Source of the DNA: Tritonibacter horizontis | GTDB lineage: Bacteria > Pseudomonadota > Alphaproteobacteria > Rhodobacterales > Rhodobacteraceae | Reading direction: 5' to 3' | Length of the DNA: 64,000 nt | NCBI RefSeq assembly: GCF_001518015.1 | Contig: NZ_LPUY01000012.1 | Location: 124,001-188,000, forward strand | Shown here: positions 1 through 8,720 of the stretch, one piece after another | How the letters are laid out: each line of letters opens with the position of its first letter | Position numbering within the stretch: position 1 is the stretch's first letter | Notes under the pieces: generated by a model | The model's input: the letters and a program-made list of their open reading frames with translations, nothing else | What the model was told of the DNA's origin: nothing | Databases searched by the model: none | Position numbers and translations under genes: made by a program

Positions 1-213
1 ACTCCGGCAGCGGTTTTCGGACCACGTGGTGTGACTGGACAGCTCCCGATTGCGCAGGCCCTGTCGACCTTGGCGGCCCTGGCCGGGCAGCCTGTCAAAA
101 CCGCCCAAATTGCCAATGGCATGGCAGAGCTATCCGTCGGCGAGACGTTGATCATCGCCAATCTGACCCCAGAACGGCGCGGCGATCTGGGTCCCTATGA
201 ATGGCGCGTCTGA
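1..213 (+). CDS. C-terminal fragment, possibly D-apionate lactonase
   Basis: The frame is open from the first base of the window, so only about the last 70 residues are present and the start lies upstream. The tail contains NGMAELSVGETLIIANLTP and ends PYEWRV, which looks like the final beta-rich segment of a glycosidase-like or lactonase-like protein. I do not recognise it with certainty from this fragment. The next genes look like a D-apionate pathway, whose first enzyme is the lactonase ApnL that opens apionolactone to apionate, so ApnL is a context guess. It runs toward the convergent regulator gene, with 15 bases between the two stop codons. Confidence 0.45.
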   Translation, partial: TPAAVFGPRGVTGQLPIAQALSTLAALAGQPVKTAQIANGMAELSVGETLIIANLTPERRGDLGPYEWRV

Positions 214-228
214 CAGGCGCGACGCGCC

Positions 229-951
229 CTAGGACGGCGCAACCTTGAACCGGGAGTCCGCCCGGCTCAGGTGGGCTTCCAGCGCCTGTTCAGTGGCGTC
301 CGCGTCATTGGCAGCCAGGTATTTGACGATTTCAGCGTGCTCGCTCAGCGTTGTTTCCTCGCGTCCCGACCACAACAGCAACGATGAGTGATATTCAAAC
401 AGCCAGGTCAGCATCATCTCGGTAATCGCCTGGATAAGCGGGTTTGCCGTGATCTGCGCCAACCGCGTGTGAAAGGCAATATCCGCTTTCATGAACAGCT
501 CTGCATTGCCAAGCTGGGCGCGCTGCGCGTCGATCAGCGCCAAAAGCTCGGCCGCATCCTTGGCTGTGCATTTTTGCGCCGCAAGCCGCGCCGTGCCGCG
601 CTCCAGAATGTGACGGATGACCTTGAGGTGGTCGATATTGGCCGGCTCGCTCGACAACAGCAATTTTGCGATATCGTCGAGCTGGCTAAACGCTACCCCC
701 GCGGTCAGTGCGTTCACGCGGCTGCGGCCGCCATGAGTGATCGTGATCAGCCCCTTGCTTTGCATCGCCTGCAAGGCCTCGCGCACCGCAGGGCGACCGA
801 CGCCGAACCGCTCCATCAGGACCCGTTCAGAGGGGACCACATCGCCGGGGGCAAGCTCCCCACTGGCGACCATTTCACGCAAACGTTCAAAAACCTGATC
901 GGACAGTTTCAGCCGGACAATTTTGTTATCTTGCGGGCTTTGTTCGTTCAT
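229..951 (-). CDS. GntR/FadR-family transcriptional regulator
   Basis: This is a 240-residue one-component regulator. The N-terminal winged helix-turn-helix covers about residues 15-75 and includes PSERVLMERFGVGRPAVREAL-type recognition sequence, followed by GLI-ITHGGRSRV in the wing. The remainder is an all-helical FCD ligand-binding domain with the conserved metal-site pattern (HTRLAQ, H near residue 212). FadR-type regulators usually sense a sugar acid or organic acid. Its position beside the apnO/oiaK/RLP genes suggests that it represses that pathway, with apionate or a downstream intermediate as inducer; this is inference. An imperfect dyad lies just upstream of its start. Confidence 0.85.
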   Translation of the reverse strand: MNEQSPQDNKIVRLKLSDQVFERLREMVASGELAPGDVVPSERVLMERFGVGRPAVREALQAMQSKGLITITHGGRSRVNALTAGVAFSQLDDIAKLLLSSEPANIDHLKVIRHILERGTARLAAQKCTAKDAAELLALIDAQRAQLGNAELFMKADIAFHTRLAQITANPLIQAITEMMLTWLFEYHSSLLLWSGREETTLSEHAEIVKYLAANDADATEQALEAHLSRADSRFKVAPS

Positions 952-990
952 GTTGCGTCAGGTCCCTTGCAGATCTGATGCGATACTAGA

Positions 991-1013
991 ACTTGTTCAC
1001 TGGTCCTACAAGT
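991..1013. promoter_or_regulatory. Candidate FadR-type operator
   Basis: ACTTGT and ACAAGT form an exact 6-bp inverted repeat spaced by 11 bases, between the regulator start (951) and the apnO-like gene end (1030). The spacer contains ACTGGT, which also occurs in the divergent promoter region near 1908. This fits autoregulation by the neighbouring GntR/FadR protein. No binding data are implied. Confidence 0.4.
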
Positions 1014-1029
1014 GGCTTGGCGCCGGGTC

Positions 1030-1857
1030 TCATGTGATCCGCTCGATGCTTGCCGCGATCTCTTCGGGTTCAAAGACGCGTTTCCAGTCATCGCGCATCA
1101 GGACGGGTTTGCCGAATTCCATCGCCTTGTTGCAGGCATCGGAAAAGACGCCGTCAATTTCGCCAAAAATCACCGCTCCCAGGATGTTCATATGGCCCAG
1201 CAGAAAATCGCGTGCCGCTTCTTTCGGGACGCCACGACTGACAACTTCGTCCATGGCCTCGCGCATGATGTCCAGCAGCGAGGCGCAGACCGTTTCAGAC
1301 AGCCCCGGCTCAAGCAGCGCCATCTGTTCGACGGTGACACGGTGGGACCGCGCGACCGGGGCGTAGATGGCTTTGCCAACGGATTCCCCCAAGGCATAAT
1401 CGGTCTCCGGCCCTTGCATCAGTGCGTTTACGATGCCTTGTTGCGCCGCCACACCGCCGAAATGATCCTTGCGTCCTGCTTCGGTCGTCTCGTCGTTAAA
1501 GATCGGCGGATGGCACGGATGGCTGACGAAATAGGTGACATCGGCGCGCTTCGGCAGATGCCCCGCAAATGGCGCCGCCGCATCAAGACAGATGATCATT
1601 GCGCCGGATTTCACCTTGTCGATGATACCTTCCGCGACCTTGCCGATAGCGGTGTCCGGCACCGCCAGAACGATGACATCGGCGTCTTTCAGGGCGTCAT
1701 CCGTGGCCTGGCATTCGAACCCCAGCTCGGCCTTCAGGCGCTGTTTGCCGATCTCCGACACTTCGACATGTGCGGTTTCGAAGTCCGTATTCACAAGGTT
1801 GCGTGAAAGGCGAACACCCATTTTTCCGCCAGCCCCGAATAATGCGATTTTGGTCAC
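1030..1857 (-). CDS. apnO: D-apionate oxidoisomerase-like dehydrogenase
   Basis: This is a 275-residue NAD(P)-dependent dehydrogenase of the 6-phosphogluconate/3-hydroxyisobutyrate dehydrogenase-like superfamily. The Rossmann fingerprint IALFGAGGKMG is at the N terminus, DVIVLAVPD ends the second half of the nucleotide fold, and an all-helical C-terminal domain follows. In known apionate pathways ApnO oxidises and isomerises D-apionate to 3-oxo-isoapionate. The GTG at 1857 is chosen because GGGAG sits six bases upstream. An ATG at 1890 would add 11 residues before the Rossmann fold and is less likely. It is divergent from the kinase and RuBisCO-like genes, which supports a shared pathway. The assignment rests on family plus context. 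Confidence 0.7.
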   Translation of the reverse strand: MTKIALFGAGGKMGVRLSRNLVNTDFETAHVEVSEIGKQRLKAELGFECQATDDALKDADVIVLAVPDTAIGKVAEGIIDKVKSGAMIICLDAAAPFAGHLPKRADVTYFVSHPCHPPIFNDETTEAGRKDHFGGVAAQQGIVNALMQGPETDYALGESVGKAIYAPVARSHRVTVEQMALLEPGLSETVCASLLDIMREAMDEVVSRGVPKEAARDFLLGHMNILGAVIFGEIDGVFSDACNKAMEFGKPVLMRDDWKRVFEPEEIAASIERIT

Positions 1858-1901
1858 GTTCGTTCTCCCAAAGGTATCTCGGATGCCCATTCATCGAAGA
1901 A

Positions 1902-1950
1902 TTGACAACTGGTATGATAAGCTACTAAGTATTCCACCAAGTCAAGAGGA
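1902..1950. promoter_or_regulatory. Divergent promoter/operator region for apnO-like and oiaK-like genes
   Basis: The space between the divergent starts (1857 and 1976) is AT-richer than its surroundings. It holds TTGACA at 1902-1907 and an imperfect dyad with half-sites GGTAT (1911-1915) and ATTCC (1930-1934). ACTGGT is shared with the dyad at 991-1013. I read it as a regulated promoter for the kinase/RLP operon bound by the nearby GntR protein. A TATGAT lies too close to TTGACA to be its -10 box. Confidence 0.35.
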
Positions 1951-1975
1951 CAGCGAACAAAATGAAGGTGCTGCG

Positions 1976-3289
1976 TTGAATAGATTACCGACAGGGATCG
2001 CGGTCGCCTGGTATGGCGATGACTTCACCGGCGCCGCTGCCGTGATGGAGGTCCTGGCCTTTGCCGGGGTTAAGGCGATGCTGTTCTTCGAACCGCCAAC
2101 GCAGCAGCTTTTGGCGGCCTATCCGGATCTTCAGGCGGTCGGCGTGGCCTCGACGGCGCGGGCCCGGTCACCGGACTGGATGCGCCGCCACCTGCCGGCC
2201 GCATTTCGGGCGCTGGCCGATCTGGCACCACAGCTCCTGCACTATAAGATTTGCTCGACGTTGGATTCCGCGCCTGACGTCGGCTCGATCGGATGTGCGA
2301 TTGAAATCGGTGCGGACCTTGCCGGTGTCAAAACAGTGCCGGTCCTCGTCGCGGCCCCGCAGATGGGCCGCATCCAGATAGCCGGAGAGCTATTCGCCGA
2401 GTTCAAAGGAGAGATGTATCGATTGGATCAGCATCCGGTGATGTCGTGTCACCCTGTGACCCCGATGACAGAGCCCCGCCCGGCGCGCCATATCGCGCTG
2501 CAATCTCGCCGCATTGCACCACAGGACGGGGCAGATATCACCCTGATTTCAATAGATTGCTCCACTGATAATGAAGAGCGCGCAGTGGGCGAAGCGATAT
2601 GGCAAGATCGCGCAGAAGCCCCCTTTGTGGTCGGCTCGCAAGGGGTCGAATATGCGCTGGTGCGTCATTGGATCGCGGCCGGCCTGCTGGAGCCGTGCCC
2701 CTTGCCTGCCGGGATCGGGCGCGCCAAGGGCATGGTTACCGTGTCGGGGTCTGTCTCTCCGGTGACGGCAGAGCAAATCGCCTGGTCGCGCGTCAATGGG
2801 TTTGCAACGATACGGTTCAATGCACTGGCGGCCTGTCAGGACGACGCCCAGCTGCAGACGGAAATCGAACAGATGGTCGAGGCGGCACTGGCTGCATTGC
2901 GCGATGGCAAGGACCCACTGATCTATACTGCCGAGGGTCCGAAGGATCCCGCCGTCAAATCGCTGACAGAACAGGCGCGCCTTGCCGGCCTTGGCATGGA
3001 GGTGGTGAACCGGCGTCTGGGCGACGCTTTGGGTCGGGTGCTCGACGCGATATTGCGCCGGTCCGATGTGACACGCGCCATTGTGTCGGGGGGCGACACC
3101 TCCGGCTATGCGATGGCGCGACTGGGGGTATTTGCCCTGTCCGCGCTGGCGCCCACAATTCCGGGTGCGGCTCTGTTCCGGGCTCATGCCGATGGGCCGC
3201 GGGACGGGTTGGAACTCGCATTGAAGGGCGGCCAGATGGGAAGCCCCGATTATTTCGGCTGGATACGGGACGGAGGCGGCCAACGATGA
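1976..3289 (+). CDS. oiaK: 3-oxo-isoapionate kinase-like DUF1537 sugar-acid kinase
   Basis: The 437-residue protein belongs to the four-carbon acid sugar kinase family (DUF1537). The N-terminal substrate domain carries WYGDDFTGAAAVME; the C-terminal nucleotide-binding domain carries VSGGDTSGYAMARLG and ends with a typical GGQMGSPDYF motif. Known OiaK phosphorylates 3-oxo-isoapionate at O4. The TTG at 1976 is preferred: GAAGG lies seven bases upstream and the protein then begins a few residues before the conserved domain. The longer reading frame extends into the divergent gene and cannot be real. The stop overlaps the start of the RuBisCO-like gene (ATGA), so the two are translationally coupled. 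Confidence 0.75.
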   Translation: MNRLPTGIAVAWYGDDFTGAAAVMEVLAFAGVKAMLFFEPPTQQLLAAYPDLQAVGVASTARARSPDWMRRHLPAAFRALADLAPQLLHYKICSTLDSAPDVGSIGCAIEIGADLAGVKTVPVLVAAPQMGRIQIAGELFAEFKGEMYRLDQHPVMSCHPVTPMTEPRPARHIALQSRRIAPQDGADITLISIDCSTDNEERAVGEAIWQDRAEAPFVVGSQGVEYALVRHWIAAGLLEPCPLPAGIGRAKGMVTVSGSVSPVTAEQIAWSRVNGFATIRFNALAACQDDAQLQTEIEQMVEAALAALRDGKDPLIYTAEGPKDPAVKSLTEQARLAGLGMEVVNRRLGDALGRVLDAILRRSDVTRAIVSGGDTSGYAMARLGVFALSALAPTIPGAALFRAHADGPRDGLELALKGGQMGSPDYFGWIRDGGGQR

Positions 3290-4551
3290 CCCGCATTTAC
3301 GCAACCTACGATATCGAAACACCCGTCGGGCTTGACCGCGCGGCCAGTGTGCTGGCCGGCGAGCAATCAACCGGAACCTTTGTGCGACTTGCGGCGGAAA
3401 CCGATGAACTGCGCGCCCGATCCGCAGCGGTGATTGAAAGCATTACCGCCACCGGCTCCGCATCAAAGCCCGCGCTGCCGACGCGCAAGACCGGCGCCAC
3501 CTACGACCGTGGCCTGGTCACCGTCAGCTGGCCGCTGGGAAATTTTGGCACCTCCTTGCCGACGCTTCTGTCGACGCTGGCGGGGAACCTCTTTGAACTG
3601 GCCGAACTCTCGGCCATCCGCCTGGTCCGCATGGATCTGCCCGCAGACTTTGCCAGGGCGCACCCAGGTCCGCAATTCGGCGCGACGGGCACGCGGCGCT
3701 TTATGGGCGGTCACGACGGGCCGCTCATTGGCACCATCATCAAGCCGAGCATCGGCCTGACCGCACAAGACACCGCGGATCTTGTGCGCAGCCTGGTCGC
3801 GGCCGGTATCGACTTTATCAAAGACGACGAATTGCAGGCCAATGGTCCGGATTGCCCGTTCGACGCCCGCCTGGAGGCGGTGATGCGGGTCATCAACGAT
3901 CATGCCGACAAGACCGGCAAAACCGTTCTGTATGCGGCCAATATCACCGATGAAATCGATCAGATGAAACGCAACCTCGACAAGATGCAACGGCTTGGTG
4001 CGTCCTGCGCCATGGTTTGCGTTTCATCGGCCGGGCAGGCGGGTGTGCGATCCGTACGCGACCACAGTGCCGCGCTGATCCACGGGCACCGGGCCGGTTG
4101 GGGGGTGTATTCGCGGTCGCCCGATGTTGGGATCAGCTTCGAGGTGATGCAGAAACTCTGGCGCCTGGCAGGTGTCGACCACCTGCATGTGAACGGCTTG
4201 GCCAACAAATTCACCGAAGATGATGCCACTGTCGCCGAGGCCGCCCGCGCCGTGCAAACCCCGGTGTCCGATCACGGAGGTCCCGCCCACACAAGCATGC
4301 CAGTCTATTCTTCGGGTCAGACCATCTGGCAAATCGACCCGGCGCGGCGGGTCCTGGGCAACGACGATTTCATCTTTTGTGCCGGGGGCGGGATCATGAG
4401 CCACCCAAGCGGCCCGGCGGCGGGCGTCGAAAGCCTCAGACTGGCCGCCGAGGCCGCCCAGCAAGGCATCCCGATTGAGGCCTTCGCAACCAAGGGGGAT
4501 CCCCTGTCCCAAGCAATGGCTCAATTCCCCCGCCCCAACATCAGCCTTTAG
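3286..4551 (+). CDS. oiaX: RuBisCO-like protein, OiaX/OiaT type (3-oxo-isoapionate-4-phosphate)
   Basis: The 421-residue protein is a form IV RuBisCO homologue. KPSIGL at residues 153-158 matches the catalytic-lysine loop. DFIKDDE places the carbamylated lysine at K179 and metal ligands at D181 and E182. A segment HVNGLANKFTED corresponds to the loop-6 region. Known RLPs in apionate catabolism either decarboxylate 3-oxo-isoapionate 4-phosphate to L-erythrulose 1-phosphate (OiaX) or split it hydrolytically to 3-phosphoglycerate and glycolate (OiaT). Sequence reading alone does not separate these. No erythrulose-phosphate isomerase follows, so the OiaT alternative is open. It is the last gene of the operon, coupled to the kinase by a 4-base overlap. 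Confidence 0.75.
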   Translation: MTRIYATYDIETPVGLDRAASVLAGEQSTGTFVRLAAETDELRARSAAVIESITATGSASKPALPTRKTGATYDRGLVTVSWPLGNFGTSLPTLLSTLAGNLFELAELSAIRLVRMDLPADFARAHPGPQFGATGTRRFMGGHDGPLIGTIIKPSIGLTAQDTADLVRSLVAAGIDFIKDDELQANGPDCPFDARLEAVMRVINDHADKTGKTVLYAANITDEIDQMKRNLDKMQRLGASCAMVCVSSAGQAGVRSVRDHSAALIHGHRAGWGVYSRSPDVGISFEVMQKLWRLAGVDHLHVNGLANKFTEDDATVAEAARAVQTPVSDHGGPAHTSMPVYSSGQTIWQIDPARRVLGNDDFIFCAGGGIMSHPSGPAAGVESLRLAAEAAQQGIPIEAFATKGDPLSQAMAQFPRPNISL

Positions 4552-4643
4552 GCATCGGGGCGGGTTCGGGCATCCAGATCACAGGGCGTCGGCCCCCAAA
4601 AGAACAGGGCGGCCGCTTCCACCATTTGCGTTGGGGACGGGAC

Positions 4644-5285
4644 TCAGCTGGCTTCTGTGCCGCGGCTTCGGAAGTGCTCCAACGTCCGCCGGTCTTTTTC
4701 GTTCAGCTCTCGCTTAACCAAAACAACGGCCATCGAATCCACGGCACGAGGCGTCCGGATCAAGACATCTTGTGGAGTGCCCGCAGATAAAAGCTGCTGC
4801 CCAATCGGGGAGATGTTGTACTTCATGCTCTCCATGTCAAACCGGGCTTGGTCCCATCCAAGGTACCAATGCCAGTCGGTATAGTATAGCCAGCTGCGCT
4901 CGTTAAATGCGCGGATGTGTGTTGGATCCTGCCAGGCCCCGAAGGACAGATCTTACGGGACCAAGATGTTGAATTTCCCACCAAACTTCAGAACATTGAG
5001 ACAGTTCGTCATCGCAGACACGAGGTCGGGAATATGCTCGATCACATCATTGCAAATGATCTCGTCGAACATTTCGTGCTTAATTTCAACCTCGCCGAAC
5101 CGGTCCGTCGGGAAACATGACCCAACGAGATCCTTCCTGCTGAGATCCACCTGAATGTCCGGACTCCAATAATCAGAGTAGTCCAGGTTCAGGCAATCGC
5201 TTCGAAAGTCCTTGCCACTGCCGATATTAAGTTTGACTGGCAGAACCGCTTCGCTCCGGTCTTCTACCGGATTGGACATTTCCAT
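4644..5285 (-). pseudogene. SAM-dependent methyltransferase with in-frame TAA
   Basis: The full frame would encode about 213 residues. The first 110 carry a class I methyltransferase fold: VKLNIGSGKDFR (motif I), NLDYSD, and EIICNDVIEHIPD (motif IV). The frame is interrupted by TAA at 4953-4955 directly after KFNILVP. The same frame then continues with DLSFGAWQDPTHIRAFNER, a normal continuation of this family that includes the usual DPTH motif, and runs to 4644. A tyrosine codon changed to TAA would explain it. It is the last gene of a minus-strand glycan operon. The short product would lack the substrate lid, so it is probably inactive. Confidence 0.8.
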
Positions 5286-5295
5286 TTCATTCTCC

Positions 5296-6063
5296 TCAGT
5301 GAAGTACGTGCTTCAAGTATTCAGACTGCTTCATGTTTCTGAAGATCTCGTATCCACGATTTGCCAATTCCTGACGCCGTGGCGTGTCGGCCACAAGCGA
5401 CTTGCAAGTCTCAACGAGGTCTTCGTAGGTCGACGGCTGTATGCAGTTCAACAGATCAGGGTCGATCTGAGTGTTCTCGCCAATTTCCGAGACGACTGCT
5501 TTTTTGTTGGCCAGCAGGTAGGACACCCGAGCGATCTCAAAGATCTGTGTCTCGTAAAAGTGCATATTCAGAACGACTTTTGATCGAGAAATCATGCCAT
5601 CCCGCTTCGCACCGTAGACGCCAGTAACCGCGGTGACATTCAGTCCGGCAGCGCGCAGGTCGTCGACAATTTTCTGGCGCCGAACATTCAACATGCCGTA
5701 GAACAGGACATCGGTTTCCTGCTCGTCACGTTGAGGGATGCGGCACAGCTCGTCAGCGTAGCCAAGCCGGACATGTTTTACCTTTTCATCACCGCGCAGA
5801 GCTTTGAGAAACTCAATATTCCGCTCACTGTAATCCCACACCTCAAATTGGGAGAGCGCCTGCTTGTAGGCTGGCTTGACCGCCCAGTTGGTCTCACTTA
5901 GCTGTTCAAGATTGAAAAGCACAGTGTCCTCGGGCAAATTCATCAGAGCACCCGAACTGAGCAGATGGCCGCCAAGCACAATATGGCGCGCATTGGGAAA
6001 GAGGTTGTCTTCTGCGAGGATTGCCGAATATCCAAGCTCCGAAAACCCCGCCTTCAACCCCAA
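5296..6063 (-). CDS. Glycosyltransferase-like protein with doubtful start
   Basis: The 255-residue product resembles CgeB/GT1-like glycosyltransferases. A central segment NMHFYETQIFEIARVSYLLA matches the C-terminal nucleotide-sugar domain, followed by AVVSEIGEN. The first canonical start is TTG at 6063, but protein-like sequence continues in frame upstream to 6126 (IAIVQPRPPGYQHAAAFNEI). No ATG, GTG or TTG lies between it and the stop at 6163-6165. A good ribosome site (AAGAGGA) lies just upstream at about 6146-6152. The original start codon therefore seems to be lost, or an ATT codon is used. It lies in an operon with the broken methyltransferase and glycosyltransferase. Confidence 0.6.
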   Translation of the reverse strand: MGLKAGFSELGYSAILAEDNLFPNARHIVLGGHLLSSGALMNLPEDTVLFNLEQLSETNWAVKPAYKQALSQFEVWDYSERNIEFLKALRGDEKVKHVRLGYADELCRIPQRDEQETDVLFYGMLNVRRQKIVDDLRAAGLNVTAVTGVYGAKRDGMISRSKVVLNMHFYETQIFEIARVSYLLANKKAVVSEIGENTQIDPDLLNCIQPSTYEDLVETCKSLVADTPRRQELANRGYEIFRNMKQSEYLKHVLH

Positions 6064-6207
6064 TGCAATTTCGTTAAAAGCTGCGGCATGTTGATATCCT
6101 GGTGGACGCGGCTGAACAATAGCAATGAGACCGTCCTGTGTTCCTCTTAGGCTGTATAATAATTACAACGGGTTGAGTTAAATTACTTCAATCGGATCAA
6201 AAAATTA

Positions 6208-7434
6208 TTAATTCGCAGAGGCAGGCTCGATTTCATTTATGCGCTTCGTCAGCTCATAAAATCGCTCAATCCACCCGTGTCGTAAGATCAGGTCTTTGCT
6301 ATCGAGCTCAAGATCTTCGCCCCTGGCACGCAAAAGCGCATTTTCTGCTGCCTCACAAATATCGACGGCAGCGTAAGGAAAGGTATGTATCCCTTCGGCG
6401 GCGCTGGGAATTTCACTCGGAAATCTGTTTTCATTCGTGATCACATGGGTGCCCTGCGCGAGCGCTGAAAGGACACGGTCATGCTGGCCGTCCTCGAAAC
6501 CAGGATCAAAGTTCAAAGTCGCCTTGTAGCGGCCCAACACATTGACAACTTCGGGATGCGCAACCTGGCCGCAAAAAGTGAATCCTTCATGGTCAGGGAA
6601 GGCTTCTTTCCAACCCGTGCCATATAGGTCCACGGGCAAACCGCGCAGGCTGTTCACTTTACTGTAGCGGGAAATGAGACGCAGCATACGATCGACTGCT
6701 GTTGCCAAACGGAGGATCGTCGGGTCCAGCAGGGATGTCGCGGGCAATGACAGCGCGGCCAGCACGTCTTTGGCGACGTTCCCTTTGAAAGTTTCGCTGG
6801 TAACCCTTGAAACTATATCTGAAATTTGCGCTTCCGAGGTGCCATCTGGACAATTCGCGGCCACCAGGTCCTGCAACGAATTCGCCGCCTTGGCGCCGAC
6901 TGCGGGCAATGCGCCGAGGTTGCCGACGACAGCAATCGCGTCTTTCTTGTTGCTGCTGATGCCCCCACCCTGAAAGAAGCCCGCCATCGGCATGAAGTGC
7001 ACCGGCTTGTCGCACCCGCGCGCGCTCCAGATTTCTGTCAGCATGGCCGCCGACGTGCGTTCGCAACAGGCAACGTGTAGATTCGGCCGGTCGACCGCGG
7101 CGTTAAAAAATTCACCAACAGATTTGATATTATTGAATTCGTAGAGGATGTTGTCGATCAGATACAGAACGAAGGGGCACGAGAATGCCTCTTAGATGGG
7201 CTGTTGATTGATGTTGAGCTTCAGGGGGAGCCCACCGAGGCTCAGCACCAACTCCACTTTACCTATATCAAGCCCCGCGATTTGGGCGTTGATGTCCTGA
7301 TCAATGTAAAGGAGATGCGGTTGGTAGTTCAGGCAGGTGAGGCCGCCTGCCATTTGCTCCAAAAAATTCTCTACAACGAAGGAGGGGTGGGTAAACCCCA
7401 ACAAAAGCGTGATCGGTCGCTCAGCTTTACGCAT
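6208..7434 (-). pseudogene. Glycosyltransferase (CgeB-like) with in-frame TAA
   Basis: The complete frame would give about 408 residues. Residues 1-80 (from MRKAERPITLLLGFTHPSF) end at TAA 7192-7194. The same frame continues EAFSCPFVLYLIDNILYEF to the stop at 6208. The C-terminal half carries DLYGTGW and a CgeB-like glycosyltransferase segment VLGRYKATLNFDPGF, then GTHVITNENRFP. The interruption is a single nonsense codon with no frameshift. An internal ATG at 7044 could start a 278-residue C-terminal domain, but it has no obvious ribosome site. As first gene of the minus-strand glycan operon, its polarity would affect the two downstream genes. Confidence 0.75.
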
Positions 7435-7466
7435 CTATTCCTCCTACGCGTTCAGCGAGAATCAGT

Positions 7467-7559
7467 CATTCTAAAACCTAGCTGTAGGAGTCTGGAGCTA
7501 CGGAACGTCTCAGGCGCCGAACAAGAGATGTAAATCGTCAATATGCGGGTTTTAGAATG
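7467..7559. repeat. 12-bp inverted repeat bracketing the divergent promoter
   Basis: CATTCTAAAACC (7467-7478) and GGTTTTAGAATG (7548-7559) are exact reverse complements separated by 69 bases. They span most of the gap between the divergent glycan operons. The right arm includes the ATG of the FAD oxidoreductase gene. It could be a pair of regulator sites, a remnant of duplicated leader sequence, or the arms of an invertible promoter segment; the sequence does not decide between these. Confidence 0.6.
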
Positions 7560-8720
7560 AGAGTCGCGATTATTGGAGCGGGCTGGTATGGCTGCCACAT
7601 CGCGCGCTTCCTAAAATCCCTGGGGTATTCCGTCACGATCTTTGATCGTCGCGAAGACATCATGACAGAAGCGTCAGGCTTCAATCAAAACCGCTTGCAC
7701 CAAGGGTTTCACTATGCGCGCGACTATGAAACCCGCATGCAATCAAGAGACGGCTTCAATCGATTTCTGGAGCGGTATGGCCATCTGACAGTTGATGTCT
7801 CTCCAAATCTGTACGCGGTGGCGGCTGACCAATCGCTGATCGACTACCGCACGTACAAAGCGATTATGGCCAGCAGCGGCATCGAATTCACCGAGGTTCC
7901 CCCGTCGGCCTGCGCGTTGAACCTGACCAACATTTCGGGGGTCATGGATACGGCAGAGCGGGCAATCGATGTGGATTTGGCCCGATCCTTTTTTCGGACT
8001 GAGCTGCAAGATGATCTCGTCTTGGGCACGTCGATCCGGCAGTCAGACCTTCAATATCGACGGCATGGCGTCCTCTTGCACGGCGATTGCTATGACTTTC
8101 TGATCGATGCCTCCTGGTCGAAATTTCTGCCTCTCAAGTCCTCCGTTTTTTTTGAACCAACGGTGTTGTTTTATTACGAATTTTCGCTTCCCCCCTTCGC
8201 GCTCACACTTGTCGATGGCCCGCTTGCCTCGATGTATCCAACCGGCCAGCCCGGGCTTTACACCTTGTCGAGCGTCACCCACACGCCATTGGGGCAATTC
8301 GCGACCGCAACCGAAGCAGAGCACAGGCTGAACAGCGTCAGTCGCGAAGAACTGGACGATATCCGGTTCCGCATGGAGGAGTAGATTGCCCTCTACTGGC
8401 CGGATTTCATGAGCAACACCCGGTATCTGGCACCACAGTTGTCGATCAAGACAAAGCCACATGGCCTGCAGGACAACCGCGCCTGCCGTATCGAACGCGA
8501 TGATCGTGTCTTCAAGGTTATGTCGGGAAAAATCGACACCATCTTCTACGCCTCAGAGAGAATACTGAGCGAAATTTCCAGGACGGAGGAATTGTCGTGG
8601 ACCTACTCATCGGACACACCGGCTTTGTCGGGTCAACACTGGCAAGAGCGCGAGACTTCGACCGGACGGTCAACAGCACAACCATCAATGAAATACGGGG
8701 GCAGACGTTTGATCTCGTAG
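7557..8720 (+). pseudogene. FAD-dependent oxidoreductase (DAO-like) with in-frame TAG
   Basis: The N terminus VAIIGAGWYGCHIARFL is a classic dinucleotide-binding fold, followed by SGFNQNRLHQGFHYARD, as in DAO/GlcD-type sugar or amine oxidoreductases. After 275 residues the frame meets TAG at 8382-8384. It then continues IALYWPDF and a tail KPHGLQDNRACRIERDD with GKIDTIFYASERILSEI, which reads as the native C terminus. A CAG-to-TAG change fits. The frame then runs on to 8720 and overlaps the next gene by 124 bases, so the natural stop near 8590 also seems lost. It is first in the plus-strand glycan operon. Confidence 0.7.

Noticed and set aside
1902-1918. Promoter made of TTGACA and TATGAT
   Set aside because: The spacing is only five bases, far too short for a sigma-70 promoter.
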